This document shows, piece after piece, positions 24,980-33,918 of a stretch of 62,395 nucleotides of DNA; the first letter of the stretch is position 1; each line of letters begins with the position of its first letter. The stretch is from Candidatus Cloacimonadota bacterium. Its GTDB lineage: Bacteria > Cloacimonadota > Cloacimonadia > Cloacimonadales > WRIO01. The notes beneath the pieces are model-generated. The model saw only the letters and a program-made list of their open reading frames with translations. It made no database searches and was not told the origin of the DNA. The stretch lies in contig WRLO01000009.1 of NCBI GenBank assembly GCA_009777575.1, positions 1-62,395 on the forward strand, read 5' to 3'. Position numbers and translations under genes: made by a program.

Positions 24980-26365
24980 TCATCTTTCAATGAGTTCCAA
25001 AACTACCAAAGATTCAATATGCCAAGTATGAGGAAACATATCATAGCCTTTAATAAAAACAATTTTATACCCATAATCACAGAATATTTGAACATCTCTA
25101 TATTGAGTAGAAAGATTACAGCTCATATAGATAATTCTATGAATTTTTTTTGAAGTTACAAGGGTAACAATCTCTTTTAATAATCCTGTTCTAGGGGGGT
25201 CAAAAATAATAGTATCCAACTGATTTTCAGATTTTAAGAATTCATTGTTAATTACTTTTTCTAGTGTATTTTCTATCTTTCCATGAATAAAACTAACATT
25301 ATTAAATAAATTTATTTTAGCATTGTAAATGCCTGACTTAATAGATTCTTCGTTTTCATCAATACAATAAACTTTTTTTGCTTTTCTTGCAACAAAAAGT
25401 CCAATAGAACCAATCCCACAATAAGCATCTATAACTAAATCATTTTTGTTCACCCAATTTAAAATATCATTGTAGACATTTAGTGCTTGTTTTGAATTTA
25501 CTTGATAAAACGCTTTGTAATGAATTCTGAAAACAATATCTTCCATTTTATCTGACAGATAAGGCACTCCAAAAATTGTTTCATCACTATTCCCCAAAAT
25601 TACATTGGTTTTTTCATTTTGAATATTTTGAACAATTCCTTTAATTTGTGGATATTGAGAAGTCAAACTTACTGCTATTCTATGCTTATGATCTAATCTA
25701 ATTTTTTTACTTGTTACAAAAATAACCAATATAGATTTCAAATCAGATGAAGTTCTATATCCTATATGCCTTAAACCATTTTTTTGAGATTTTTCATCAT
25801 AAATATTTACTTTATATGTGATAAGCCAATTTTTAATAATTTCTGTAATATCTTTTAATATCTGTGGGTATAGGTAACAGAAGTCGTGTTCCACGACACT
25901 ATGAGTTTGGCGTGTATATAATCCTATATTTACACAATCATCAGAAGAGCATACAGGCATAAAATTTTTGTTACGATAAAAAAATATATCTGGAGATTTA
26001 TCAATTTTCAAAGTATTATTTCTAAAAATTTCTCTAAAAATAGTCTCCTTGAACATGATTTGAGCATCATATTCTACATTCACCCAATCACAACCACCGC
26101 ATAAACCTATTTTGCTACATTGAACGAATCGTTCACCTTTTTTTAAGGCAGTTCCCTTTACTTTTTCACTCAGCCTGTATTTAGAGGGTTCAATGATTTT
26201 GAGTATTTTACAAAATAGAGATTCTTTCTTTTTATACTCGAGTTTTACTTCCAAAACATCTTCTGGAATTCCATTTAAAACAAAAACTGTCCTACCATCA
26301 TGATGAGCCAACCCGTATCCTTGATAAACAATTTTTTCAATAGTAACTATAAATATATCATTCAT
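24980..26365 (-). CDS. rlmD: 23S rRNA (uracil-5-)-methyltransferase, RlmD/RumA family
   Basis: An SAM-dependent RNA methyltransferase of 461 residues. An N-terminal TRAM domain (IEKIVYQGYGLAH) precedes the iron-sulfur motif CSKIGLCGGCDW (about 84-95), with a further Cys in HDFCYL. The Rossmann part has VIDAYCGIGSIGLF and IIFDPPRTGL. The catalytic nucleophile Cys is in IIYMSCNLSTQYRDV. The exact target uridine cannot be read from sequence. It starts 3 bases after the stop of the mannosyltransferase gene, so the two form an operon. Confidence 0.88.
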   Translation of the reverse strand: MNDIFIVTIEKIVYQGYGLAHHDGRTVFVLNGIPEDVLEVKLEYKKKESLFCKILKIIEPSKYRLSEKVKGTALKKGERFVQCSKIGLCGGCDWVNVEYDAQIMFKETIFREIFRNNTLKIDKSPDIFFYRNKNFMPVCSSDDCVNIGLYTRQTHSVVEHDFCYLYPQILKDITEIIKNWLITYKVNIYDEKSQKNGLRHIGYRTSSDLKSILVIFVTSKKIRLDHKHRIAVSLTSQYPQIKGIVQNIQNEKTNVILGNSDETIFGVPYLSDKMEDIVFRIHYKAFYQVNSKQALNVYNDILNWVNKNDLVIDAYCGIGSIGLFVARKAKKVYCIDENEESIKSGIYNAKINLFNNVSFIHGKIENTLEKVINNEFLKSENQLDTIIFDPPRTGLLKEIVTLVTSKKIHRIIYMSCNLSTQYRDVQIFCDYGYKIVFIKGYDMFPHTWHIESLVVLELIER

Positions 26366-26368
26366 CGC

Positions 26369-27157
26369 TTATAATTTTTTAAAAAATGAATAAATTCTCA
26401 GTTTCCAAACCATCCAAACAGCTTCACGAACTATTTTTTTGGACATTTTCGATTGTCCAACTCTCCTATCAGTAAAGACTATAGGTATTTCTTTGATTAA
26501 AAGGTTTTTCAACCAAATTCTGTAATTTATTTCGATTTGAAAAGAATATCCATCAGATAAAATTCTATCAAGATCAATTAATTTTAAAGCAGATATTCGG
26601 ATACATTTATAACCGCCAGTAGGGTCTTTGATAGGCATCCAAGTTATTAATTGGACATATTTAGAAGCAAAAGTGCTGAGGATTAATCGAGACAATGGCC
26701 AATTGACCACATTGGTTCCCATAATATATCGTGAACCTATGACCAGATCATATTGATTTATTTCTTTTAAAAGATTAGGAATTTCTTTCGGGTCATGTGA
26801 AAAATCAGCATCCATTTGAATGATAAAGTCATAATTTCTTTCTATAGCAAATTTAAATCCTTCTACATAAGCAGAACCGAGTCCTTTTTTAGCATCTCTT
26901 TTGAGCAAAAAAAGTTTCTGAGTTTCATTTTGCGAGAGATGTTCAATCATATCCTCAGATTTCAATGATATAGGTGAATTTTTAATATCTTTCTCTCTCT
27001 CTTGAATAAACTCTTCTACTATTTTGAATGTTTCATCAGGCGAATTGTCATCAACAACAAGTATATCAAGCGAAGCACTCTGTTGAAATACTTCAAATAT
27101 CATCTGTTTGATATTTTCACTTTCGTTGTAGGTTGGAATTATTACTAAACATTTCAT
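26369..27157 (-). CDS. Polyprenyl-phosphate mannosyltransferase-like GT2 enzyme
   Basis: A GT2 glycosyltransferase of the dolichol-phosphate mannose synthase type. Motifs are IIPTYNESENI, LVVDDNSPDET, GLGSAYVEGF, IIQMDADFSHDP (the DxD site), VIGSRYIMG and PTGGYKCIR. It lacks C-terminal membrane helices, as in soluble Dpm1-like forms. A charged insert (about residues 52-76) before LFLLKRDAKKGLG is longer than usual for the family. It probably makes a lipid-linked sugar for cell-surface glycans or glycoproteins (inference). Confidence 0.87.
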   Translation of the reverse strand: MKCLVIIPTYNESENIKQMIFEVFQQSASLDILVVDDNSPDETFKIVEEFIQEREKDIKNSPISLKSEDMIEHLSQNETQKLFLLKRDAKKGLGSAYVEGFKFAIERNYDFIIQMDADFSHDPKEIPNLLKEINQYDLVIGSRYIMGTNVVNWPLSRLILSTFASKYVQLITWMPIKDPTGGYKCIRISALKLIDLDRILSDGYSFQIEINYRIWLKNLLIKEIPIVFTDRRVGQSKMSKKIVREAVWMVWKLRIYSFFKKL

Positions 27158-27203
27158 TTTATTTTATAAAGAGGATTAGTTCTATAGATGATATTTTCAA
27201 GTT

Positions 27204-27255
27204 GCCTCTCATCATTGATCACTGAAAAGCGAAATGATGAGAGGCTTCTTTTTTC
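27204..27255 (+). terminator. Strong hairpin between the mannosyltransferase and gdhA genes
   Basis: GCCTCTCATCATT (27204-27216) and AATGATGAGAGGC (27233-27245) are perfect 13-bp arms. The T-run (TTCTTTTTT) follows only on the plus strand, whereas both flanking genes are on the minus strand. It may still end gdhA transcription or block antisense transcription. Confidence 0.6.
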
Positions 27256-27281
27256 CTAAAATCTATTAGATAATAATAAAT

Positions 27282-28616
27282 TTACACCACACCTTGATCA
27301 CACATTGCATTGGCAACTTTCATAAAGCCTGCAATATTTGAGCCTTTCACATAGTCTATGAACCCATCGGCTTCTATACCATGAATCACACATTGTTCAT
27401 GGATGCTTTTCATAATATTTTGAAGTTTAGCATCCACTTCTTCTCCGGTCCAGCTACAATGTGTTGCATTTTGAGCCATTTCCAAACATGATGTAGACAC
27501 GCCACCAGCGTTGGATGCTTTACCGGGAGCATAGAGAATTTTAGCACCTTTAAAAAGATGCATCGCTTCAGGTGTGCAAGGCATATTAGCACCTTCAGTG
27601 ACACAAATAACGCCGTTGCTGATGAGTGTTTTAGCATCTTTTTCATCTAGTTCATTTTGGGTTGCACAAGGTAGTGCAATATCAACTTTTACATCCCAAG
27701 GTCTTTTACCTGGGAAGAAAGGAACTCCAAATTTATCAGCATAATCTTTAACAACATTGCGGTTTGAAAGCTTCATATCGACCATGTATTTGATTTTGTC
27801 ACCAGAAACACCTTTTTCATCATAGATATAACCATCAGGTCCGGAAAGGGTTACAACTTTTGCACCTAAATCAGTTGCTTTGATAGTCGCACCCCAAGAA
27901 ACCTGACCAAATCCGGAGACAGCTACTCTTTTGCCAGCAAAGTTAGTTCCTTTTGTTTTCAATTGTTCTTGTGCAAAATAAACAGTACCAAATCCTGTAG
28001 CTTCAGGACGGAATCTGCTACCACCCCAGTTCAAACCTTTTCCGGTAATAACTCCAGTAAAATTGTTGGCAAGTTTTTTATACATTCCAAACATGTATCC
28101 AACTTCACGAGCTCCAACTCCCATATCGCCAGCTGGAACATCAGTTTGTGGTCCAATATGACGGAAAAGCTCTTGCATAAAAGCTTGACAAAATCTCATA
28201 ATTTCGCTATCAGATTTACCAGTAGGATTAAAGTCAGAACCGCCTTTACCACCACCCATTGGTAGCGTAGTTAAAGAGTTTTTCAAAGTTTGTTCAAAAG
28301 CCAAAAACTTCAAAGTAGACACATTTACGCTTTGTTGGAAACGGATTCCGCCTTTATAGGGACCTATAGCACTATTTTGCTGAACCCTAATCCCACGATT
28401 TAGTTGAACTTCACCTTGATCATCAACCCAAGGAACACTAAAGATAATTATTCTTTCAGGTTCAATCATTCTTTCCAACACATTGTTCTTTACAAATCGT
28501 GGATTATTAATGTAGGTATCCCATACTGTTTCCACGACTTCTTTAACAGCCTGAATGAACAGTTCTTCACCAGGATTTCTTTTTTCGATTTTTTCCATGA
28601 ATTCATGCATTGTCAT
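27282..28616 (-). CDS. gdhA: Glutamate dehydrogenase (hexameric, about 444 residues)
   Basis: It interconverts glutamate and 2-oxoglutarate plus ammonia. Signature stretches are GPYKGGIRFQQSVN, the catalytic-Lys region LPMGGGKGGSDFNPTGKS, DVPAGDMGVGAREVGYMFG and the Rossmann start VAVSGFGQVSWGA. Length and motifs fit the NADP-type bacterial group; cofactor preference is inferred from that. A GGAGG site lies 9 bases before the ATG, and a separate promoter and hairpin suggest a single-gene unit. Confidence 0.95.
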   Translation of the reverse strand: MTMHEFMEKIEKRNPGEELFIQAVKEVVETVWDTYINNPRFVKNNVLERMIEPERIIIFSVPWVDDQGEVQLNRGIRVQQNSAIGPYKGGIRFQQSVNVSTLKFLAFEQTLKNSLTTLPMGGGKGGSDFNPTGKSDSEIMRFCQAFMQELFRHIGPQTDVPAGDMGVGAREVGYMFGMYKKLANNFTGVITGKGLNWGGSRFRPEATGFGTVYFAQEQLKTKGTNFAGKRVAVSGFGQVSWGATIKATDLGAKVVTLSGPDGYIYDEKGVSGDKIKYMVDMKLSNRNVVKDYADKFGVPFFPGKRPWDVKVDIALPCATQNELDEKDAKTLISNGVICVTEGANMPCTPEAMHLFKGAKILYAPGKASNAGGVSTSCLEMAQNATHCSWTGEEVDAKLQNIMKSIHEQCVIHGIEADGFIDYVKGSNIAGFMKVANAMCDQGVV

Positions 28617-28659
28617 GATAAAAATCCTCCAAATTGTTTATTTTTATTCATAAAGTGTT

Positions 28660-28687
28660 TAAATATTTTTCAAAGCAATTTTGTCAA
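28660..28687 (-). promoter_or_regulatory. Promoter of gdhA
   Basis: On the minus strand, TTGACA (28687-28682), a 16-base spacer and TATTTA (28665-28660) lie about 44 bases before the start codon. It overlaps the last codons of the upstream helicase gene. Confidence 0.6.
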
Positions 28688-31600
28688 GAGGAATTATTTT
28701 TTTCATAGATTAAGTCAATTACTCTTTTATAATGAATAGATTTTGATAGAATTTCTCTATTTCCGAGCAAAATAAAAAATTCTTTAGCTCTCGATATAGC
28801 TACATTTAATTTTCTATCTACTTTTCCATCAATTGTTAATGATTGTAGATTTTTCAACTGTTCTTGATTTGATATTGCAGTTGAATAAAAGATGATGTCT
28901 CTTTCTGAACCTTGGAATCTTTCTACAGTATCGACAGTTATCATAGAGCAGTAGGGTAGCTCCGATAAAAGAGATTTAATATAGTTTACTTGGAGTCTCC
29001 ATACACATATAACTCCGATAGAATAATTATTTATGTAGTTTTTTTGGCTTTCATTAATTGTAATAATAAGTTCTTTTATTTTTAAAGCTTCTTCGTGATT
29101 GAAATGTGATAAATTTTTTTCAGTAACAGGAATAAAAATAGTTCTATTCTCAAATCCAGAAATTTGAAATTTTATATCTGAAAACTGTCTATCAATGGAA
29201 GGAATTAATTTATTATCATAGAAATGATTTACCAAATCAGCAATATCTTTATGCATCCTAAAATGTTCTGGTAAAAGATCAAAAGCATGATACCAGCCTC
29301 TTTCCAAGCATCGTCTGTGTAATCTTTCAAATAAAGATTCTTTAAGTGATTGTATACCAATAATTTCTGTTAAATTTTTGGGTAGAGTCGCTATGTTTTG
29401 AGTTGATACCGCAGGCAATTGGTAATGATCTCCAATAAGGATAAACTTTTTAAAAAAATTAATATTCCCAATTAATTGATTTTCTAGCAATTGAGAAGCC
29501 TCATCTATAATTAACAAATCTGTTTGTATATATTTTACTAGAAAAACACCCTCATTTTGAAAATTTGCTATGGTAGAAACAAATATTCTTTTCTCTGAGA
29601 GCTTTTTTTTGATAATATGAAGATGTTCCTCCACATTTTTGGGGTGGGTAGTGAGGGGACTATTATCTGTCGACATTTTTCCCAAATTAGAGATATGATA
29701 ATCAGCTTCAGTTTGATTTGTTCCTAACAAATAAAAACTCAATTCATTTTCTAAAAGTTTATTACATATTTCTTCAACAGCTCTATTGGTAAAAGCAAGA
29801 ATTACTATAGGTGAGTTGTTTTTGTTTAGGTGTTGTTTGATAATAGAAATTAAATATTTTGAAGTCTTGCCTGTTCCGGGTGGTCCTTGAATTAATAAAT
29901 AATCTTCAAATCTATCTGCTTTTTTCATAATGCGATCATACACTGAAATCCCTTCATCCAATACATAATCATTCATTCTTGGGGGAATAATACCAAAAAA
30001 GATTTCTCTTTTATGTTTATCAGCACATAAAAATTTAAAAATTCCTGCAATATTACTAAAATATCCTGATTCCATCATATCTTTTTCGGCAAAAAAATAT
30101 TTATATTTTAAGAGATTTTCCTTTGAGAGAATTTCATTACGAAAAACTACAGAAAGACTTTCTGCACTTATTTTCTTTAATACAGCTTTAAAAATCGGAA
30201 CTCTCAAAGGGTCAGCGATTAATTTATCCTCAAGCTCATTTTCATTTTCTTCGTTCATATTTTCAATAAATGCTGGGTATAAAATCAACAAATCACCTTC
30301 TCTAAAACCACTTAAATCATTTTCACCTTTATAATGGAAAGTAAAAAGTCTATTTTTATAATTTAAAGCTTCATCATCATTTTCTATGGAATTATTTTCA
30401 GTAATATTTAGACTTAAAGATTTTAAAATCATCTTATGTTTTGTCTTTTCTTGAAGGCTCATATTCCAAAGAGTCGAAAATCCATGTCTGACAATGCCTG
30501 ATGAGTCTATATATCCAGTTTTTTGAGCTATCATCTCCTTTAATATATAAGCTGTCGTAATATTCAAATAACTTTTCTCGTATTCTTCTAAATGGTTATA
30601 AAAATTTAAAAAAGTTTTCACTTCATTGTATAAAAAGTGCGGTAGAAGTGATGAATATTGTTTTTCTTTTATTAAAATTAAAAGTATATTCGGGAGTGTA
30701 TTAGCTTGCGATATCTGCCCCTCTTCACAATGGGTATTTTGTGGGGATGTTAAATCAAATCTTGTTATCTGATACATTTTATTAACTATTATATTTCTAC
30801 ACATCAAAATCTGAGAAAAAGTTGTTTCGGCGGGAGTAACATTTCTCAAAGGATTGATAACTGCGCTGGAGTATAATATGCTACTAGTTCCCCTTCTTTT
30901 ATTCTGAAAAACCGATTTTAAGAGAAGATTGTATCCCATCACTTGCGCATAATGATTTTGCCATAAACTTTGCTGCGGTGCTTTGCCAGATTTTAATTCA
31001 AAAATGGTCTTGTTCTCTATATCTTCCGGATATTCAACCATCGCATCTAATCTACCGTGTATACCAAATTCCTCAGAAATAAAACTGGGTTCGAGTGTCA
31101 ACAATTTGCCTTGATAAAATTTCGCTACATGAAAGAGGTTTTTCAGATGTATATCTTTCACTTCAGATAATAGTCTCTCAAAATCATGTTCTGTAAAATC
31201 TAAAACTTTTAAAAACTGGTTTCTAAGTGTTGAAATCAGATACTGGTTAATATCATTTTGTTCAAGATCAGGATTTGAAATCACTGCATCTAATAAATGG
31301 TTTACGAATCCACCTTTCAAAATAGCTAAATTGTATTCAGAGCCATGTAAATATTTTAAAAAAAACAATTCTGGAACAATACTTTTATTTTGAAAACATT
31401 CAGCTATAGATGTTACATCAAGTAAAAAATCAGGTTCTATGACAAAGTTTGTTTTTTCATTTTGAAAAAAATAACCCTTTTCAGACCAAGATAAATCAAA
31501 AAATCTTATTTTTCTACCTATAGAAAAAAAGTCTGTTATTTCGGAGAATTTTCTGTGAAAGGCAGGATTTTCTTTTTCAATCCATAAATATATTGTTATA

Positions 31601-32061
31601 TCTTCACCTATTTCATCAGTTGCTATCAATTCATATAAAGGTAAACCATATTTTGACTTTGATTCCTTCAAAGCTTTCATATAACAATCTAGTTTTAAAC
31701 AAGTTTTTTCATTTGTCGGTAGTTTATTTTCAAGATAGAAAAATATATTTTTTTTATCTGTTTCATGTAGAAGTTCTAATTTTTTTTCATTTTCTAAATC
31801 AATCCTAAAATCTTCATCTTTTTTGGTAAGATTAGTAACAAAAAAATTATATAATTCTTGAAACACAAACACTGCAAGTGATTTCTCTACCGCGTTGATT
31901 TTATAATTGTTTTCAAATATTTTATGGTGGATATTAAAGACAAAAGAACCCGCTTTCTTAAAATCTACTCCAAGTTTATGTTCTTCTACTATGTATAAGA
32001 ATCTTGCTCTACTTGTATTAAAAGAAAGGTCTCTGTCTCCTAAAACTTCTCGTAATAACAA
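28684..32061 (-). CDS. Dna2-like fused PD-(D/E)XK nuclease and SF1 helicase
   Basis: A 1,125-residue enzyme. The middle part (about 345-375) has GRLDAMVEYPE and IFELKSGKAPQQS, the RecB/Cas4-type nuclease motif. The C-terminal half is a superfamily 1B helicase: Walker A GPPGTGKTSKYL (about 750), LLIIDEASQLLE, ILIGDHYQLPAVS, DTVERFQGSERDIIFYS and LNVAISRAKEFFILLGN. This order matches Dna2-type enzymes that process DNA ends or flaps. Four Fe-S cysteines of Dna2 or Cas4 are not obvious. The reading frame remains open upstream to 32166 with coding-like sequence but no ATG, GTG or TTG before the TTG at 32061. An ATA at 32157-32155 after GAGGTG is a possible start. Two short GC-rich inserts are described separately. 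Confidence 0.85.
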   Translation of the reverse strand: MLLREVLGDRDLSFNTSRARFLYIVEEHKLGVDFKKAGSFVFNIHHKIFENNYKINAVEKSLAVFVFQELYNFFVTNLTKKDEDFRIDLENEKKLELLHETDKKNIFFYLENKLPTNEKTCLKLDCYMKALKESKSKYGLPLYELIATDEIGEDITIYLWIEKENPAFHRKFSEITDFFSIGRKIRFFDLSWSEKGYFFQNEKTNFVIEPDFLLDVTSIAECFQNKSIVPELFFLKYLHGSEYNLAILKGGFVNHLLDAVISNPDLEQNDINQYLISTLRNQFLKVLDFTEHDFERLLSEVKDIHLKNLFHVAKFYQGKLLTLEPSFISEEFGIHGRLDAMVEYPEDIENKTIFELKSGKAPQQSLWQNHYAQVMGYNLLLKSVFQNKRRGTSSILYSSAVINPLRNVTPAETTFSQILMCRNIIVNKMYQITRFDLTSPQNTHCEEGQISQANTLPNILLILIKEKQYSSLLPHFLYNEVKTFLNFYNHLEEYEKSYLNITTAYILKEMIAQKTGYIDSSGIVRHGFSTLWNMSLQEKTKHKMILKSLSLNITENNSIENDDEALNYKNRLFTFHYKGENDLSGFREGDLLILYPAFIENMNEENENELEDKLIADPLRVPIFKAVLKKISAESLSVVFRNEILSKENLLKYKYFFAEKDMMESGYFSNIAGIFKFLCADKHKREIFFGIIPPRMNDYVLDEGISVYDRIMKKADRFEDYLLIQGPPGTGKTSKYLISIIKQHLNKNNSPIVILAFTNRAVEEICNKLLENELSFYLLGTNQTEADYHISNLGKMSTDNSPLTTHPKNVEEHLHIIKKKLSEKRIFVSTIANFQNEGVFLVKYIQTDLLIIDEASQLLENQLIGNINFFKKFILIGDHYQLPAVSTQNIATLPKNLTEIIGIQSLKESLFERLHRRCLERGWYHAFDLLPEHFRMHKDIADLVNHFYDNKLIPSIDRQFSDIKFQISGFENRTIFIPVTEKNLSHFNHEEALKIKELIITINESQKNYINNYSIGVICVWRLQVNYIKSLLSELPYCSMITVDTVERFQGSERDIIFYSTAISNQEQLKNLQSLTIDGKVDRKLNVAISRAKEFFILLGNREILSKSIHYKRVIDLIYEKNNSS
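29623..29660. repeat. GC-rich insert-like segment within the helicase gene (copy 1)
   Basis: On the minus strand it contains TCCCCTCACTACCCACCCC followed by AATGTGGAGGAACAT. It encodes NSPLTTHPKNVEEH between helicase motifs and is clearly richer in GC than its surroundings. It resembles the segments at 30715-30749, 36391-36415, 36721-36758 and 37144-37178. Confidence 0.4.
30715..30749. repeat. GC-rich insert-like segment within the helicase gene (copy 2)
   Basis: On the minus strand it runs from ATCCCCAC to GTGAAGAGGGGCAG and encodes SPQNTHCEEGQ. CCCC and GGGG at the ends make it partly self-complementary. It is similar to the other listed segments. Confidence 0.4.
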
Positions 32062-32153
32062 ATCTATGATGGTAAATGTCTCTATAAAGATATCATTATT
32101 ACAGAGGTTTTGATTTTTGACTTTGTCTATATAATCTATATAATTATTTGGAT

Positions 32154-32870
32154 TTATCTCAACACCTCAACCAATTCCATCTCAAAAATCAAAGTAGAAC
32201 CCGGCTCAATAATCTCATAACCTTCCTCTCCATAAGCGAGGTTATAAGGAACAACAATTTCAAATACATCACCTTCTCTCATCAATAACAAAGCTTCTTC
32301 CCAGCCTTCAATCACCCTATTGATTTCAATGGTCATAGCTTCACCATGAAAACGAGATGAATCGAAGACTTCACCACTGATAAACCTTCCAGTATAATGA
32401 GCTACAACAGTGCTGTTGGCTTGGGTTCTTCTTCCAGTCCCAGCATTAATAACTCTATATTGCAGACCTGAATCGGTAGTAATAACATCAGGATTTAGAG
32501 CATTTTGTGCCATAAACTCTCTACCTTCTTCAGCGTTTCGACTGTAAAGTTCAATGAAATCATGCGTATAAAGACTATCAAAGTCATCAGATAGTCTTTC
32601 CCATAAATCGATAATTTCATCTTCGGTTAAAATCTGATAATTTGGGTCTGCAGCATTTAAAAATCCTTGAAAGAACATTCTCATGTTCATCTGAAATGGC
32701 ATTTCAGGAAAATCAAGACCGTAGACATAACCAAGCGAATAGCTTAAACTGTCAGCATGAGTTTTCAAACTGACCATTTTTGGTTTTTCAATTTTGTTAA
32801 AAAACGAATAACAAATTGATATTACCAACAATACAAATAAAATAATATTAGTTGTTGATATTTTTTTCAT
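32154..32870 (-). CDS. FKBP-type peptidyl-prolyl isomerase, membrane-anchored
   Basis: An FkpA/Mip-like protein of 238 residues. A hydrophobic segment (about 8-22) anchors or exports it. The N-terminal dimerisation-type domain (YSLGYVYGLDF...MFFQGFL) precedes the FKBP domain, with GLQYRVINAGTGRR, VVAHYTGRFISGEVFDSS, VIEGWEEALLLMREGD, AYGEEGY and STLIFEMELVEV. It probably helps fold proteins in the periplasm. It lies 13 bases downstream of the mlaD-like gene, and its end overlaps the possible extended start of the helicase gene. Confidence 0.9.
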   Translation of the reverse strand: MKKISTTNIILFVLLVISICYSFFNKIEKPKMVSLKTHADSLSYSLGYVYGLDFPEMPFQMNMRMFFQGFLNAADPNYQILTEDEIIDLWERLSDDFDSLYTHDFIELYSRNAEEGREFMAQNALNPDVITTDSGLQYRVINAGTGRRTQANSTVVAHYTGRFISGEVFDSSRFHGEAMTIEINRVIEGWEEALLLMREGDVFEIVVPYNLAYGEEGYEIIEPGSTLIFEMELVEVLR

Positions 32871-32883
32871 TATTTATCTCCTC

Positions 32884-33759
32884 TTAAAATATAGTTATTC
32901 TAAAATATTTTCTTGGGTTTTCTTTCACATCATTAATTAATGATTCAAGCTCCTTTGCGGAGTTTAATAAATTATCATAAAGCTCTGTTTCATTTAAAAA
33001 TCTATGAAGATTGCTTTCTTCTTTAGCAATATTCTCATGTAAAAAATCCATAAAAACGGTTGTATTCAAAAGTAGGGTGTCCATAAGGGCAAAAGTAGTA
33101 ACAAGACTATTGGATGTATCGTTCATTAAATCCTCAAATCGAGAACTAATATTTCTCAGATCAGAAAAAACTTCAAAAATATCGCTGTCATTGATTTTTC
33201 CAATCAATACATCCAATCCTCGTAAACTATTGTCCGTATTTGAAATTATCCTATCTATTCTTTCAATAAAATCTTCATTAAATTCTATTTTTGAGAGCAA
33301 TATATCCATACTTTCCATTAATTCACTCAATCGAGTTATCAAATCTACTAGTCCGGGTAAACTTGTTCCCCGATAAATATCATTTGTATTTAGTCTATCA
33401 AAACTATCACCCGGAAATATCTCGACCATCTTGGTTCCCATTACATCTCGATCTTTGATTAAAAAAACTGCGTTTTTATCTATAAATGTGTCCTTGATTA
33501 TTGACATTTCCACAATAACACCATCTAATTCGATGCGTAATGCACTAACCCTACCAACACGAACTCCTCGATAATATACAGAGCTACCCTTTTCAAGATT
33601 GCTGACATTGTCAAACAGCACTTGAATAGTATCGTTTCTACCACTTAAAAACCAGTCATTTAACCAACTATACGAGAAGAATAATAACAACAAGCTGATA
33701 ATAACGAAAATCCCTACTTTCAGCTCTGTTTTCTTCATATTTTTATAAAAATGAGCCAT
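32884..33759 (-). CDS. mlaD: MlaD/MCE-domain phospholipid transport protein
   Basis: One N-terminal membrane helix (VGIFVIISLLLLFFSYSWL) is followed by an MCE domain (about 45-125: VSNLEKGSSVYYRGVRVGRVSAL...VMGTKMVEIFPGD) and a long coiled-coil-like tail. MlaD proteins bind lipids in the periplasm and work with an ABC transporter between inner and outer membranes. The usual mlaE and mlaF partners are not in the window. An internal ATG at 33738 is an alternative start. Neither has a strong ribosome site. Confidence 0.87.
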   Translation of the reverse strand: MAHFYKNMKKTELKVGIFVIISLLLLFFSYSWLNDWFLSGRNDTIQVLFDNVSNLEKGSSVYYRGVRVGRVSALRIELDGVIVEMSIIKDTFIDKNAVFLIKDRDVMGTKMVEIFPGDSFDRLNTNDIYRGTSLPGLVDLITRLSELMESMDILLSKIEFNEDFIERIDRIISNTDNSLRGLDVLIGKINDSDIFEVFSDLRNISSRFEDLMNDTSNSLVTTFALMDTLLLNTTVFMDFLHENIAKEESNLHRFLNETELYDNLLNSAKELESLINDVKENPRKYFRITIF

Positions 33760-33775
33760 ATTTTAATTTCCCAGA

Positions 33776-33806
33776 ACAATATTTTTTAATTTGCTAAAAA
33801 TGTCAA
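33776..33806 (-). promoter_or_regulatory. Possible promoter of mlaD
   Basis: On the minus strand, TTGACA (33806-33801), a 19-base spacer and TATTGT (33781-33776), about 16 bases before the start codon. It is back to back with a plus-strand TTGACA at 33839-33844. Confidence 0.4.
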
Positions 33807-33838
33807 TCTTTTTTCTAAAAATGATATTCATTTCCTTA

Positions 33839-33867
33839 TTGACAAAAAACCTAAAAAAAAATACTTG
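33839..33867 (+). promoter_or_regulatory. Possible promoter of the pilin-like gene
   Basis: TTGACA (33839-33844), a 17-base A-rich spacer and TACTTG (33862-33867). The -10 box is weak. A second possible -10, TATAAA, lies at 33875-33880. Confidence 0.35.
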
Positions 33868-33918
33868 TCCTAAATATAAAGAAAACAACAAAAAAATGTA
33901 ATAACGGAGGATTAGAAA

